Origin: Maricurvus nonylphenolicus
GTDB taxonomy: Bacteria; Pseudomonadota; Gammaproteobacteria; Pseudomonadales; Cellvibrionaceae
DNA: 64,000 bases
Assembly (NCBI RefSeq): GCF_042854845.1
Contig: NZ_AP031498.1
Coordinates: 2,356,001 to 2,420,000 of the forward strand
Direction of reading: 5' to 3'
Part shown: in pieces, positions 36,591-45,105 of the stretch
How positions within the stretch are numbered: the first letter of the stretch is position 1
Layout of the letters: each line of letters opens with the position of its first letter
Notes under the pieces: generated by a model
The model's database searches: none
What the model was told of the DNA's origin: nothing
What the model saw: only the letters and a program-made list of their open reading frames with translations
Position numbers and translations under genes: made by a program

Positions 36591-36598
36591 TCGATAAT
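36570..36598 (+). promoter_or_regulatory. Sigma-70 promoter of the isc operon
   Basis: TTGACT (36570-36575) and GATAAT (36593-36598) with a 17-base spacer; start expected near 36605, 27 bases before iscR. The -35 lies inside the second IscR-like site. Confidence 0.8.
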
Positions 36599-36631
36599 GC
36601 GCTCCCACGCGCCAAGTTACGGATGTGGTTT

Positions 36632-37120
36632 ATGCGACTAACGACTAAAGGCCGCTATGCGGTCACAGCTATGCTAGACCTGGCCCTGCATACAGATCAG
36701 GGGCCTATTAGTCTTGCTGGTATTTCCAAAAGACAAGAAATTTCCCTCTCCTATCTGGAGCAGCTATTTGCAAAGTTGCGTCAGCGTGACCTGGTGAGTA
36801 GTGTACGCGGCCCAGGTGGCGGCTATAAGCTCAGTCGCGATGCGGGCGACATCTTTGTTGCCGAGATTATCGATGCTGTTAATGAATCCATCGATGCTAC
36901 CAGCTGTGGGGGTGGCGGTAGCTGCCAGCATGGCGAAGTCTGCTTGACCCACTATTTATGGTCAGATCTCAGTCAGCAGATTCACGAGTTTTTAAGCGGT
37001 ATTAGTCTTGCCAGCCTGGTGGCTCGCAAGGATGTACAGGCGGTCTCTGATCGTCAGGATCGTCGCGAGCGCGGTGATCTGCAATTAGATGATGTTATTA
37101 GTGCATCAACCTTGGGCTAA
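36632..37120 (+). CDS. iscR: Iron-sulfur cluster regulator IscR
   Basis: Rrf2-family winged-helix repressor/activator that senses [2Fe-2S] status. 162 residues from ATG 36632 (MRLTTKGRYAVTAMLDLA), with GGATG upstream; the frame start at 36623 adds three residues. The cluster ligands are all present: three Cys spaced by six in SCGGGGSCQHGEVC followed by LTH with the fourth ligand His. The DNA-binding helices include ISLSYLEQLFAKLR and the wing GPGGGYKLSR. First gene of isc. Confidence 0.97.
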   Translation: MRLTTKGRYAVTAMLDLALHTDQGPISLAGISKRQEISLSYLEQLFAKLRQRDLVSSVRGPGGGYKLSRDAGDIFVAEIIDAVNESIDATSCGGGGSCQHGEVCLTHYLWSDLSQQIHEFLSGISLASLVARKDVQAVSDRQDRRERGDLQLDDVISASTLG

Positions 37121-37173
37121 ACAAGGTTGGTGAGTACCTTTGCCTTAGGCAAAGTTTGGTTGTGGAGTTAACT

Positions 37174-38388
37174 ATGCAATTGCCCATTTATCTCGATTAC
37201 TCAGCGACTACCCCGGTAGACCCTCGAGTAGCCAAGGTTATGGCTGACTGCCTGACGAGCGAAGGCAACTTCGGTAATCCGGCGTCACGTTCCCATATGT
37301 TTGGTTGGAAAGCTGAAGAGGCGGTCGAAAATGCCCGTCGTCAGGTAGCTGATCTGATCAATGCAGATCCTCGTGAGATTGTTTGGACCAGTGGTGCCAC
37401 TGAGTCAGATAATCTGGCAATTAAAGGTATTGCTCACTTTAACCACAAGCGTGGCAAGCATCTGATTACCTCAAAAATCGAGCACAAAGCGGTGCTGGAT
37501 TCCTTCCGTCAGCTGGAGCGCGAAGGTTTCGAGGTGACTTACCTGGATCCTAACAGTGATGGCATTATCACCCCGGAGCAAGTGGCTGACGCTATTCGCG
37601 AAGACACTACTCTGGTTTCTTTGATGCATGTTAACAATGAGATTGGTGTGATTACCGATATTGCTGCCATTGGTGAGATTACCCGCAGCAATAAAGTCTT
37701 CTTCCACGTTGATGCAGCGCAGAGTGCCGGCAAGGTTGCCATTGATATGGAAACCATGAAAGTCGATCTGATGTCTTTCTCTGCCCACAAGGCTTACGGA
37801 CCAAAAGGTATTGGTGCGCTGTATGTGCGTCGTAAGCCGCGTGTTCGTCTTGAAGCGCAGATGCACGGTGGTGGTCACGAGCGTGGCATGCGTTCCGGTA
37901 CTTTGCCTACCCACCAGATTGTGGGTATGGGTGAGGCTTTCCGAATCGCCAAAGAGGAGATGGAAAAAGATACCGCTCATGTCCTGGCCCTGCGTAACCG
38001 TCTGCTGGAAGGTGTAAAGGATATGGAGCAGGTGCACGTCAACGGCTCTCTGGAGCAGCGTGTACCGGCCAACCTGAATATCAGTTTTGCCTTTGTTGAA
38101 GGTGAGTCGCTGTTGATGTCTTTGAAAGATCTGGCGGTTTCCTCCGGGTCAGCGTGTACATCAGCTAGTCTGGAGCCTTCCTATGTGTTGCGTGCACTGG
38201 GGCTGGATGACGAGATGGCACACAGTTCCATTCGTTTTAGTTTTGGCCGTTTTACTTCTGAAGAAGAGGTGGACTATGCCATCGAACAAATTCGCACTGC
38301 CGTTGGCAAGTTGCGTGAGCTGTCGCCCTTGTGGGATATGTACCAGGACGGCGTTGATTTAAGCACCATTGAGTGGGCTGCGCACTAA
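37174..38388 (+). CDS. iscS: Cysteine desulfurase IscS
   Basis: PLP enzyme that takes sulfur from cysteine and hands it as persulfide to IscU, ThiI, TusA and others. 404 residues from ATG 37174 (MQLPIYLDYSATTPVDPRVA), GGAG seven bases upstream. The PLP lysine is in FSAHKAYGPKG and the persulfide Cys in SSGSACTSASLEPSY on the mobile loop. Full length, with the usual C-terminal end LSTIEWAAH. Confidence 0.98.
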   Translation: MQLPIYLDYSATTPVDPRVAKVMADCLTSEGNFGNPASRSHMFGWKAEEAVENARRQVADLINADPREIVWTSGATESDNLAIKGIAHFNHKRGKHLITSKIEHKAVLDSFRQLEREGFEVTYLDPNSDGIITPEQVADAIREDTTLVSLMHVNNEIGVITDIAAIGEITRSNKVFFHVDAAQSAGKVAIDMETMKVDLMSFSAHKAYGPKGIGALYVRRKPRVRLEAQMHGGGHERGMRSGTLPTHQIVGMGEAFRIAKEEMEKDTAHVLALRNRLLEGVKDMEQVHVNGSLEQRVPANLNISFAFVEGESLLMSLKDLAVSSGSACTSASLEPSYVLRALGLDDEMAHSSIRFSFGRFTSEEEVDYAIEQIRTAVGKLRELSPLWDMYQDGVDLSTIEWAAH

Positions 38389-38435
38389 GCGCATGAAGTA
38401 AAGCGCGAAAGTTTTTTAAGTCCGGGAGAATTATC

Positions 38436-38834
38436 ATGGCTTATAGTGACAAGGTTATTGATCATTACGAAAATCCCCGCAATGTCGGCAAGATGGATGA
38501 CAAAGCGGACAACGTTGGTACCGGTATGGTCGGTGCACCCGCATGTGGCGATGTTATGCGTCTGCAAATTCAGGTGAGTGACGAAGGTATTATTGAAGAT
38601 GCCAAGTTCAAAACCTACGGTTGTGGATCTGCCATTGCTTCCAGCTCTCTGTTGACCGAATGGGTTAAAGGTAAGTCTCTGGAGCAGGCCGCGGAAATCA
38701 AAAACACTGAGATTGCAGAAGAGCTGGCACTGCCACCAGTGAAAATTCACTGTTCCGTACTGGCTGAAGATGCCATTAAAGCGGCGGTACAGGATATTCG
38801 TACCAAGCGTGGCGAAGAAACAGCTGCTGAGTAA
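38436..38834 (+). CDS. iscU: Iron-sulfur cluster scaffold IscU
   Basis: Scaffold on which [2Fe-2S] clusters are built before HscA/HscB release them. 132 residues. The three ligand cysteines are in GAPACGDVM, YGCGSAI and KIHCSVLAED; the assembly Asp follows the first. LPPVK, the HscA recognition motif, is intact. Good ribosome site GGGAGAA. It has a slightly longer C-terminal tail than E. coli IscU. Confidence 0.98.
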   Translation: MAYSDKVIDHYENPRNVGKMDDKADNVGTGMVGAPACGDVMRLQIQVSDEGIIEDAKFKTYGCGSAIASSSLLTEWVKGKSLEQAAEIKNTEIAEELALPPVKIHCSVLAEDAIKAAVQDIRTKRGEETAAE

Positions 38835-38874
38835 TATCAGCAGTTGATAGTGTAATCAGACGAAAGAGGTAAGC

Positions 38875-39198
38875 ATGGCGATCACCATGACGGAGTCTGC
38901 ACAGGCTCACGTAAAGCGCCATTTGGATAATCGTGGTACGGGCTTCGGTATTCGCGTTGGAGTAAAAACCACGGGCTGTTCCGGTTTGTCCTACGTATTG
39001 GAGTTTGTCGACAGCCCTGAGCCTGAAGATCAGGTGTTCAAGCAGGGCGAGGTGAATTTAATCGTCGACCCGAAAAGTCTGGTCTACCTTGATGGTACAG
39101 AGTTGGATTTCGTCAAAGAAGGTCTGAATGAAGGCTTTCAATTTAACAACCCTAACGTTAAAAACGAGTGTGGGTGTGGCGAAAGCTTCCATGTATAG
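38875..39198 (+). CDS. iscA: A-type iron-sulfur carrier IscA
   Basis: A-type carrier that receives clusters and passes them to [4Fe-4S] targets. 107 residues; the three ligand cysteines are in TTGCSGLSYVLEF and the C-terminal ECGCGESFHV. AAAGAGGTAA precedes the ATG. Followed by a strong terminator-like hairpin before hscB. Confidence 0.97.
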   Translation: MAITMTESAQAHVKRHLDNRGTGFGIRVGVKTTGCSGLSYVLEFVDSPEPEDQVFKQGEVNLIVDPKSLVYLDGTELDFVKEGLNEGFQFNNPNVKNECGCGESFHV

Positions 39199-39244
39199 CT
39201 TCTGTGTATAATAGGCGCCGTGCAGTTAGGTATAACAGCTTTGT

Positions 39245-39280
39245 AAGGCCGGTGCAGCTACTGCATCGGCCTTTTATTTT
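39245..39280 (+). terminator. Intrinsic terminator or attenuator inside the isc operon
   Basis: AAGGCCGGTGCAG and CTGCATCGGCCTT (one G-T) flank CTA and are followed by TTATTTT, a 13-bp stem with U-tract. It lies between iscA and hscB, 39 bases before hscB. Upstream CCGTGCAG (about 39218-39225) could pair with the 3' arm instead, a possible antiterminator. A TATAAT at 39207-39212 lacks a good -35. Confidence 0.8.
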
Positions 39281-39318
39281 AGGTGTTGTTACAGCACTGT
39301 AAATGGAATCTGTATCAA

Positions 39319-39849
39319 GTGGATATTACCAAGAACTATTTCGAAATCTTCGGCCTGGAACCCGGTTATCGGGTTGATGTGGCTGATCTCAGTGAGCGTT
39401 ACCGTGAGTTGCAACGTGAGGTGCACCCGGATCGCTTTGCCGATCGTGGTGAAAGAGAGCAGCGCCTTTCCGTGCAGTTTGCTACCTACGTCAATGAAGG
39501 TCTGGATACGCTAAAATCCCCGGTCAAACGCGCTGAATACCTGCTTGAATTACAGGGTGTGGCTTTTGATGCGCAAAATAAAACCACCAGTGACGGTGCG
39601 TTTTTGATGCAGCAGATGCAGCTGCGTGAAGAGTTGAGTGAGGTTCGCGATCAGGATGATCCGGAGGCTGCCCTGGATACCTTATCTGCCCATGCCGGTG
39701 AGCTACTAAAGCAGCTAGAAGATGAGTTTCAGGCGAGTTTTGAAAAACAGGATTACAGTCAGGCGGCAGCGGTAGTTGATAAGCTGCATTTTATAACCAA
39801 GCTTGAGCACGAAATCGAACAACTGGAAAGTCAGCTGCTGGACTATTAA
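39319..39849 (+). CDS. hscB: Fe-S co-chaperone HscB (J-domain)
   Basis: J-type co-chaperone that delivers IscU to HscA and stimulates its ATPase. 176 residues from GTG 39319, giving MDITKNYFEIFGLEPGYRVD, close to the family opening; a longer frame from GTG 39283 is possible. The HPD motif is intact in REVHPDRFAD; the C-terminal helical domain (from about 95) binds IscU. No strong ribosome site is visible, so expression may be low. Confidence 0.93.
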   Translation: MDITKNYFEIFGLEPGYRVDVADLSERYRELQREVHPDRFADRGEREQRLSVQFATYVNEGLDTLKSPVKRAEYLLELQGVAFDAQNKTTSDGAFLMQQMQLREELSEVRDQDDPEAALDTLSAHAGELLKQLEDEFQASFEKQDYSQAAAVVDKLHFITKLEHEIEQLESQLLDY

Positions 39850-39877
39850 CAGCGTCCCGTTGCTGTAGATTGAATTT

Positions 39878-41779
39878 ATGGTTTTATTACAAATCTCCGA
39901 ACCAGGACAAACCCCTGAACCGCATCAGCGTAAACGTGCGGTAGGTATTGATCTGGGTACAACAAATTCCCTGGTAGCCAGTGTGCGCAGTGGCACAGTG
40001 GAAACCTTGTCGGATTCCGATGATCAGGCCGGGTCCATCGTACCTTCGGTGGTGCGCTATCTGGACAATGGCGGCCACTTGGTGGGACGTGAAGCCAAAT
40101 CTCAGGCTGCTGCCGATCCTCTCAATACCATTATTTCGGTGAAGCGTTTTATGGGCCGCGGCATTGCCGATATTAAAACCCTGGGCTCACAGTTGCCCTA
40201 CGCCTTTGCCGAAGATAAGGGTGGCATGCCCTATATCAAAACCGTTGCCGGTGAGAAAAGCCCGGTCGAAGTGTCTGCCGATATTCTAAAGTTGCTGGCC
40301 AATCGCGGTCGCGATGCGTTGGGTGGCGAGCTTGATGGTGCGGTGATCACTGTGCCTGCGTATTTTGATGATGCGCAGCGTCAGGCCACCAAAGATGCCG
40401 CCAAGCTGGCAGGATTAAACGTTCTGCGCCTGCTTAATGAGCCAACAGCTGCTGCGGTTGCTTATGGCTTGGATGAAGGTGAAGAAGGTGTTATCGCTAT
40501 TTATGATTTAGGTGGCGGTACCTTTGATATCTCTATTTTGCGCTTAAGCCGCGGTGTTTTTGAGGTGCTCTCCACCGGTGGAGATTCTGCTTTGGGTGGT
40601 GATGACTTTGACCGTGCGGTGGCGGAGTGGATCTCTCAAGAGGCTGAGTTGGGCGACGATCTCAATCCTACCCAGCAGCGTGAGCTATTGAATCTCGCCT
40701 GTGAGTCCAAAGAGCGTTTGGCTCAAGAAGAGTCGGTTGCTGTCAGTTACGGTGAGTGGCAGGGTGAGTTAAGCCGAGAGCAGTTTAATGAACTGGTTGA
40801 TCCGTTAATTCAAAACACGGTGCGTGCTTGTAAGCGCGCTTTGCGCGATGCCGGTGTTAAGGCCGATGCTGTCAATAATGTAGTGATGGTCGGCGGTTCA
40901 ACCCGTACCCTGCGTGTGCGTGAAAAAGTGGGTGAATTCTTCGGTCGCCCGCCCTTGGTCTCTATCGATCCTGATCGTGTGGTGGCCATGGGGGCAGCTC
41001 GCCAGGCAGATGTCTTGGTTGGCAACAAATCAGAAGATGATATGTTGCTGCTGGATGTGATCCCGTTATCGCTGGGGCTGGAAACTATGGGTGGTCTGGT
41101 GGAGAAGGTGGTTAATCGCAATACTACCATTCCTGTGGCCAAAGCCCAGGACTTTACGACCTTTAAAGATGGTCAAACAGCCATGGCAATCCACGTATTG
41201 CAGGGTGAGCGTGAATTGGTTGAAGATTGTCGCTCCCTGGCGCGCTTTGAGTTGCGTGGTATTCCGGCGATGGCTGCCGGTGCTGCCCATATTCGCGTGA
41301 CTTTCCAGGTGGATGCGGACGGTTTGTTAAGCGTAGCAGCCCAGGAGAAATCAACCGGGGTTGAATCCAGTATTCAGGTGAAACCGTCCTACGGCCTGGA
41401 AGATGCTGAAATCACTCGCATGCTCACCGATTCCTATGAGCATGCCAAAGGGGATATGGAGGCCCGCGCACTGCGTGAGCAGCAGGTTGAGGCAGAGCGT
41501 GTGATTGAGGCGCTGGTTTCGGCGCTAGCAGCTGACGGCAAGGCGCTGTTAACCGATGCTGAATATACTGAGCTGGAGTCGGCCATTGAGAGTCTGCGCA
41601 CTGCTCATAACCAGTCTACCGCTCAGGAAATTGCCGCTGAAATTGAGCGAGTAGGGGCGCTGAGTGAAGATTTTGCCGCTCGCCGTATGAATGCCAGTAT
41701 TAACCAGGCGCTGTCAGGCCATTCCCTTGATGAGCTGGATGCAGAAGGCCCGGTAAATCGCGGTTGCTCAGAAGATTGA
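39878..41779 (+). CDS. hscA: Fe-S assembly chaperone HscA
   Basis: Hsp70-class chaperone specialised for IscU; ATP hydrolysis drives cluster transfer. 633 residues. The opening MVLLQISEPGQTPEPHQRK is as in E. coli HscA; nucleotide-binding motifs GIDLGTTNSLVASV, IYDLGGGTFDISIL and VVMVGGSTRTLRV; substrate-binding domain from about 400, with lid at the C-terminus. It ends with an unremarkable NRGCSED. Confidence 0.98.
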   Translation: MVLLQISEPGQTPEPHQRKRAVGIDLGTTNSLVASVRSGTVETLSDSDDQAGSIVPSVVRYLDNGGHLVGREAKSQAAADPLNTIISVKRFMGRGIADIKTLGSQLPYAFAEDKGGMPYIKTVAGEKSPVEVSADILKLLANRGRDALGGELDGAVITVPAYFDDAQRQATKDAAKLAGLNVLRLLNEPTAAAVAYGLDEGEEGVIAIYDLGGGTFDISILRLSRGVFEVLSTGGDSALGGDDFDRAVAEWISQEAELGDDLNPTQQRELLNLACESKERLAQEESVAVSYGEWQGELSREQFNELVDPLIQNTVRACKRALRDAGVKADAVNNVVMVGGSTRTLRVREKVGEFFGRPPLVSIDPDRVVAMGAARQADVLVGNKSEDDMLLLDVIPLSLGLETMGGLVEKVVNRNTTIPVAKAQDFTTFKDGQTAMAIHVLQGERELVEDCRSLARFELRGIPAMAAGAAHIRVTFQVDADGLLSVAAQEKSTGVESSIQVKPSYGLEDAEITRMLTDSYEHAKGDMEARALREQQVEAERVIEALVSALAADGKALLTDAEYTELESAIESLRTAHNQSTAQEIAAEIERVGALSEDFAARRMNASINQALSGHSLDELDAEGPVNRGCSED

Positions 41780-41823
41780 TAACAATGCCAGCCCAAGAGG
41801 GCGGGTAACACCAAGGTAAGCTT

Positions 41824-42162
41824 ATGCCCAAGATTGTATTTTTACCCCATGAAGAGATTTGCCCTGAAGGCAAGGTTATCGAGGCCAATACCGGCGAAAG
41901 TATCTGTCGCGCCGCTCTGCGTAACGGGATGGAAATTGAGCACGCCTGTGAGATGAGCTGTGCCTGCACCACTTGTCATGTGGTGGTTCGCGAGGGTTAT
42001 GATTCTCTAGAAGAGCCTGATGAGCTCGAAGATGACTACCTGGACAAGGCCTGGGGTCTGGAGCCGGATTCACGCTTAAGTTGTCAGGCGATTGTGGCCG
42101 ATGAGGATCTGGTGGTCGAGATCCCCAAATACACCATCAATATGGTTTCCGAGAACCACTAA
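41824..42162 (+). CDS. fdx: ISC-type [2Fe-2S] ferredoxin
   Basis: Adrenodoxin-like ferredoxin that supplies electrons for cluster assembly on IscU. 112 residues; cluster cysteines in HACEMSCACTTCHVVV and LSCQAIV. Acidic helix EEPDELEDDYLDKAWGLEP matches partner-binding surfaces of the family. Confidence 0.97.
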   Translation: MPKIVFLPHEEICPEGKVIEANTGESICRAALRNGMEIEHACEMSCACTTCHVVVREGYDSLEEPDELEDDYLDKAWGLEPDSRLSCQAIVADEDLVVEIPKYTINMVSENH

Positions 42163-42177
42163 AGGCGGGAGTATGCT

Positions 42178-42372
42178 ATGAAATGGACGGATGTTCTGGA
42201 TATCGCCATTGAGCTGTCCGAGGTTAAGTCTGATGTGGATCCGCGCTATGTCAATTTTGTTGATTTACGCAATTGGGTAATGGAGCTGGAAGGCTTCGAT
42301 GATGACCCCAATCGCTGTGGCGAGAAGATCCTGGAGGCCATTCAGGCGGCCTGGATTGAGGAAATGGACTGA
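42178..42372 (+). CDS. iscX: IscX (YfhJ) Fe-S assembly protein
   Basis: Small acidic protein that binds IscS and iron and modulates desulfurase activity. 64 residues, full length; the family pattern MKWTDVLDIAIELSE, PRYVNFVDLRNWV and DDPNRCGEKILEAIQ is present. Strong ribosome site GGCGGGAG. Last isc gene. Confidence 0.96.
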   Translation: MKWTDVLDIAIELSEVKSDVDPRYVNFVDLRNWVMELEGFDDDPNRCGEKILEAIQAAWIEEMD

Positions 42373-42464
42373 TTTACTATGGTTGTCTAGGAGTTGCTCC
42401 TAACCATCTGAAATATGTGGAAAAAACAGCCAAAATAGCCTGCAAATCCATATAAAAGTCACAA

Positions 42465-42489
42465 AAACCCGCGTATAATTCGCGGGTTT
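42465..42489. other. Hairpin with TATAATT loop upstream of ndk
   Basis: AAACCCGCG and CGCGGGTTT pair perfectly around TATAATT. It could terminate the isc operon (only a short T-run follows) or place a -10 element TATAAT (42474-42479) in a symmetrical site; no good -35 stands 17 bases upstream. A second, weaker hairpin GCTTCCAG/CTGGGAGC is at 42524-42545, in the presumed ndk leader. Confidence 0.5.
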
Positions 42490-42584
42490 CGCATTTTGGG
42501 GTGTTTGACAACGCCCGAAGCCCGCTTCCAGGCTATGCTGGGAGCCCAATTTAACCCTGTTTATAGAAGTTTTGGAGACCTTAA

Positions 42585-43010
42585 ATGGCCGTTGAACGTA
42601 CTCTTTCCATCATCAAGCCAGACGCTGTAGATAAAAACGTGATCGGTGAGATCAATGCTCGCTTCGAGAAGGCTGGCCTGCAAATCGTTGCCATGAAAAT
42701 GGTTCAACTGGATGATGAAAAGGCTGGCGGTTTCTACGCTGAGCACAAAGAGCGTCCTTTCTTTAAGGATCTGGTAGGTTTTATGACTTCTGGCCCTGTT
42801 GTTGTACAGGTTCTGGAAGGTGAAGGTGCGGTTCTGAAAAACCGTGACCTGATGGGTGCTACCAACCCACAAGAAGCTGAAGCTGGCACCATCCGCGCTG
42901 ACTTCGCTGAGACTATCGACGCTAACGCCGTACACGGTTCTGACTCTACCGAGTCTGCTGCCCGTGAAGTAGCCTACTTCTTCGGCGACGACGAAATCTG
43001 CGCTCGCTAA
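42585..43010 (+). CDS. ndk: Nucleoside diphosphate kinase
   Basis: Balances NTP and dNTP pools by gamma-phosphate transfer through a phosphohistidine. 141 residues, standard. ERTLSIIKPDAV at the N-terminus, active-site His in NAVHGSDSTESA. GGAGACC precedes the ATG. Separate from isc by a 212-base gap holding two hairpins. Confidence 0.98.
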   Translation: MAVERTLSIIKPDAVDKNVIGEINARFEKAGLQIVAMKMVQLDDEKAGGFYAEHKERPFFKDLVGFMTSGPVVVQVLEGEGAVLKNRDLMGATNPQEAEAGTIRADFAETIDANAVHGSDSTESAAREVAYFFGDDEICAR

Positions 43011-43059
43011 GTACTGAGCCAGGATTAAGTCTGATAAGCGTCATGTCCCGAGGTAATCT

Positions 43060-44262
43060 ATGACAGAGCAAGTGGTAAACACGGAAAGCCAAGCGGCGAT
43101 CTCAAAGACTACGGAAAAGGTCAATCTGCTGGGTATGTCCCAGGCTAAGCTTGAAGCTTTTTTCGAGTCGATTGGCGAGAAGAAATTCCGTGCGACCCAG
43201 GTGCTCAAGTGGATTCACCAGATGGGCGTCGATAACTTCGACGAGATGACCAATATCAGCAAGGCCCTCCGCACCAAGCTACATCAGGTGGCGGAGGTGC
43301 GTGCGCCGGAGGTGATCCAGCAGCTGGACTCTGCCGACGGCACACGAAAATTCCTGATCCGCGTCAGCGGTGGCAGTGCCATTGAAACGGTGCTGATTCC
43401 CGATGGCGATCGCGGCACCTTATGTGTGTCGTCTCAGGTAGGTTGTTCCCTGGATTGCAGTTTTTGCTCAACCGGCAAGCAGGGCTTTAACCGCGACCTG
43501 ACAGCGGCTGAAATTATTGGCCAGGTATGGATTGCCGCTAAATCCTACGGCCAGTTTGGCGAGAAACGCCCTCGTATTATCACCAATGTGGTGATGATGG
43601 GGATGGGTGAGCCATTATTGAATTTTGAAAACGTTGTCGATTCCATGAACCTCATGATGCACGACAACTGTTACGGTATTTCCAAACGTCGCGTGACCCT
43701 GAGTACCTCCGGTGTGGTGCCGGCACTCGATGAGCTGGGTAAGCACACCGATGTGTGCCTGGCAATTTCACTGCACGCGCCAAACGATGAGTTGCGCAAT
43801 GTGCTGGTGCCTATCAACAAGAAATACCCAATTGCCATGTTGCTGGATTCTGCCAAGCGTTATATCGACGGCCTGCCAGACAATCATCGCAAAATTACCA
43901 TCGAATATACCCTGATCCGCAATCTCAATGATCGCCCTCATCATGCCTATGAGCTGGCGGAGTTGTTGAAGGATATTCCGGTTAAAATTAACCTGATCCC
44001 ATTTAATCCTTTTGATCAATCGGATTATGAGCGGGTCAGCAACAATGCCCTGAAAAACTTCCAGGACATTTTGATTAAGGCGGGCTTCACCACCACCATC
44101 CGTACCACGCGGGGTGATGATATCGATGCAGCCTGTGGTCAGTTGGCTGGTAGTGTTAACGACAAAACTCGCCGCGCGGCGCGTTACAAGGCCAAATTGG
44201 GGGCTGAACCTGCGCTGGCGAATGTGGTCTCAGAAGAGGCGGTACGTATTCTCAACCCGTAG
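43060..44262 (+). CDS. rlmN: Radical-SAM 23S rRNA/tRNA adenine-C2 methyltransferase RlmN
   Basis: Methylates A2503 of 23S rRNA and A37 of some tRNAs at C2. 400 residues. The radical-SAM CxxxCxxC is in CSLDCSFCSTG; the catalytic C-terminal Cys is in DIDAACGQLAG. The first 20 residues are a low-similarity extension (MTEQVVNTESQ). It overlaps no neighbour; pilF follows after 75 bases. Confidence 0.97.
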   Translation: MTEQVVNTESQAAISKTTEKVNLLGMSQAKLEAFFESIGEKKFRATQVLKWIHQMGVDNFDEMTNISKALRTKLHQVAEVRAPEVIQQLDSADGTRKFLIRVSGGSAIETVLIPDGDRGTLCVSSQVGCSLDCSFCSTGKQGFNRDLTAAEIIGQVWIAAKSYGQFGEKRPRIITNVVMMGMGEPLLNFENVVDSMNLMMHDNCYGISKRRVTLSTSGVVPALDELGKHTDVCLAISLHAPNDELRNVLVPINKKYPIAMLLDSAKRYIDGLPDNHRKITIEYTLIRNLNDRPHHAYELAELLKDIPVKINLIPFNPFDQSDYERVSNNALKNFQDILIKAGFTTTIRTTRGDDIDAACGQLAGSVNDKTRRAARYKAKLGAEPALANVVSEEAVRILNP

Positions 44263-44337
44263 GTGACACAGAGATGCGTTGTCTATGGGTAAGCCATTGA
44301 TTGGCCAAAATATAATAACGAAAGGAGAGAACGGTTT

Positions 44338-45105
44338 ATGCGTGTAATCAACTCCCTGGTAGTAGGACTACTTGTAACTCTGCTGGCCGGGTGTGTGACC
44401 ACCACTAATCAGCCTGCTGTAAAGGTTGATAAAGAAAAAGCCCTGGCTACCCATGTCGAACTGGGACTGGGTTACCTGCGTCAGCGCAATAATGAATCTT
44501 CCCGTCTGCATTTCTCCAAAGCCCTGAAAATTGATCCTAATTCTGCTGGCGCCCTAAATGGCATGGCGCTGCTTTATCAGATTGAGAAGGATGATGAGTT
44601 GGCGGAGAAATTCTTCCGTAAAGCTATTGCCGCCGATGGCGATTATCCTCGTGCCCGCAATAACTACGGTGCTTTTTTATATGGCCGCGAGCGCTACAAA
44701 GAGGCCTACAAGCAGTTTTCCATTGTCGCCAAAAATATGGGTTATGAGCGTCGCTCAATGGCCTTGGTAAATCTGGGCCGCACCTCCATTAAGTTGGGTA
44801 AAAACGACGAGGCGGAAAAAGCCTTTATCCAGGCGATGAGTATTAACTACCGCCTGCCTGCTGCACATTTGGAAATGTCGGATATGAAATTTAAGGAGGG
44901 CGACTATGCGGCCTCTAAGCGTTATCTCGATCAGTACGGCAAGTTGGTAAGACATGGGCCGCGCAGCCTGTGGCTGGGTATTCAGATTGAACGTATTTTT
45001 GGTAACAAAGACAAAGAGGCTAGTTATGCCTTGGCGTTAACAAATTTGTATTCCTACTCCAACGAATATCTCGAATATAAAAAGACGCTGAATAACAATG
45101 AGTAA
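44338..45105 (+). CDS. pilF: Type IV pilus biogenesis lipoprotein PilF/PilW
   Basis: Outer-membrane pilotin that helps PilQ secretin assemble. 255 residues: lipoprotein signal with lipobox LLAGC (Cys about 20), then TPR repeats from about 38 to 230 (ELGLGYLRQRNNESSRLHFSKAL and following, in part). Its stop overlaps the rodZ start (ATGAGTAA). Position before rodZ and ispG is conserved in Pseudomonas. No other pilus genes are in the window. Confidence 0.92.
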   Translation: MRVINSLVVGLLVTLLAGCVTTTNQPAVKVDKEKALATHVELGLGYLRQRNNESSRLHFSKALKIDPNSAGALNGMALLYQIEKDDELAEKFFRKAIAADGDYPRARNNYGAFLYGRERYKEAYKQFSIVAKNMGYERRSMALVNLGRTSIKLGKNDEAEKAFIQAMSINYRLPAAHLEMSDMKFKEGDYAASKRYLDQYGKLVRHGPRSLWLGIQIERIFGNKDKEASYALALTNLYSYSNEYLEYKKTLNNNE

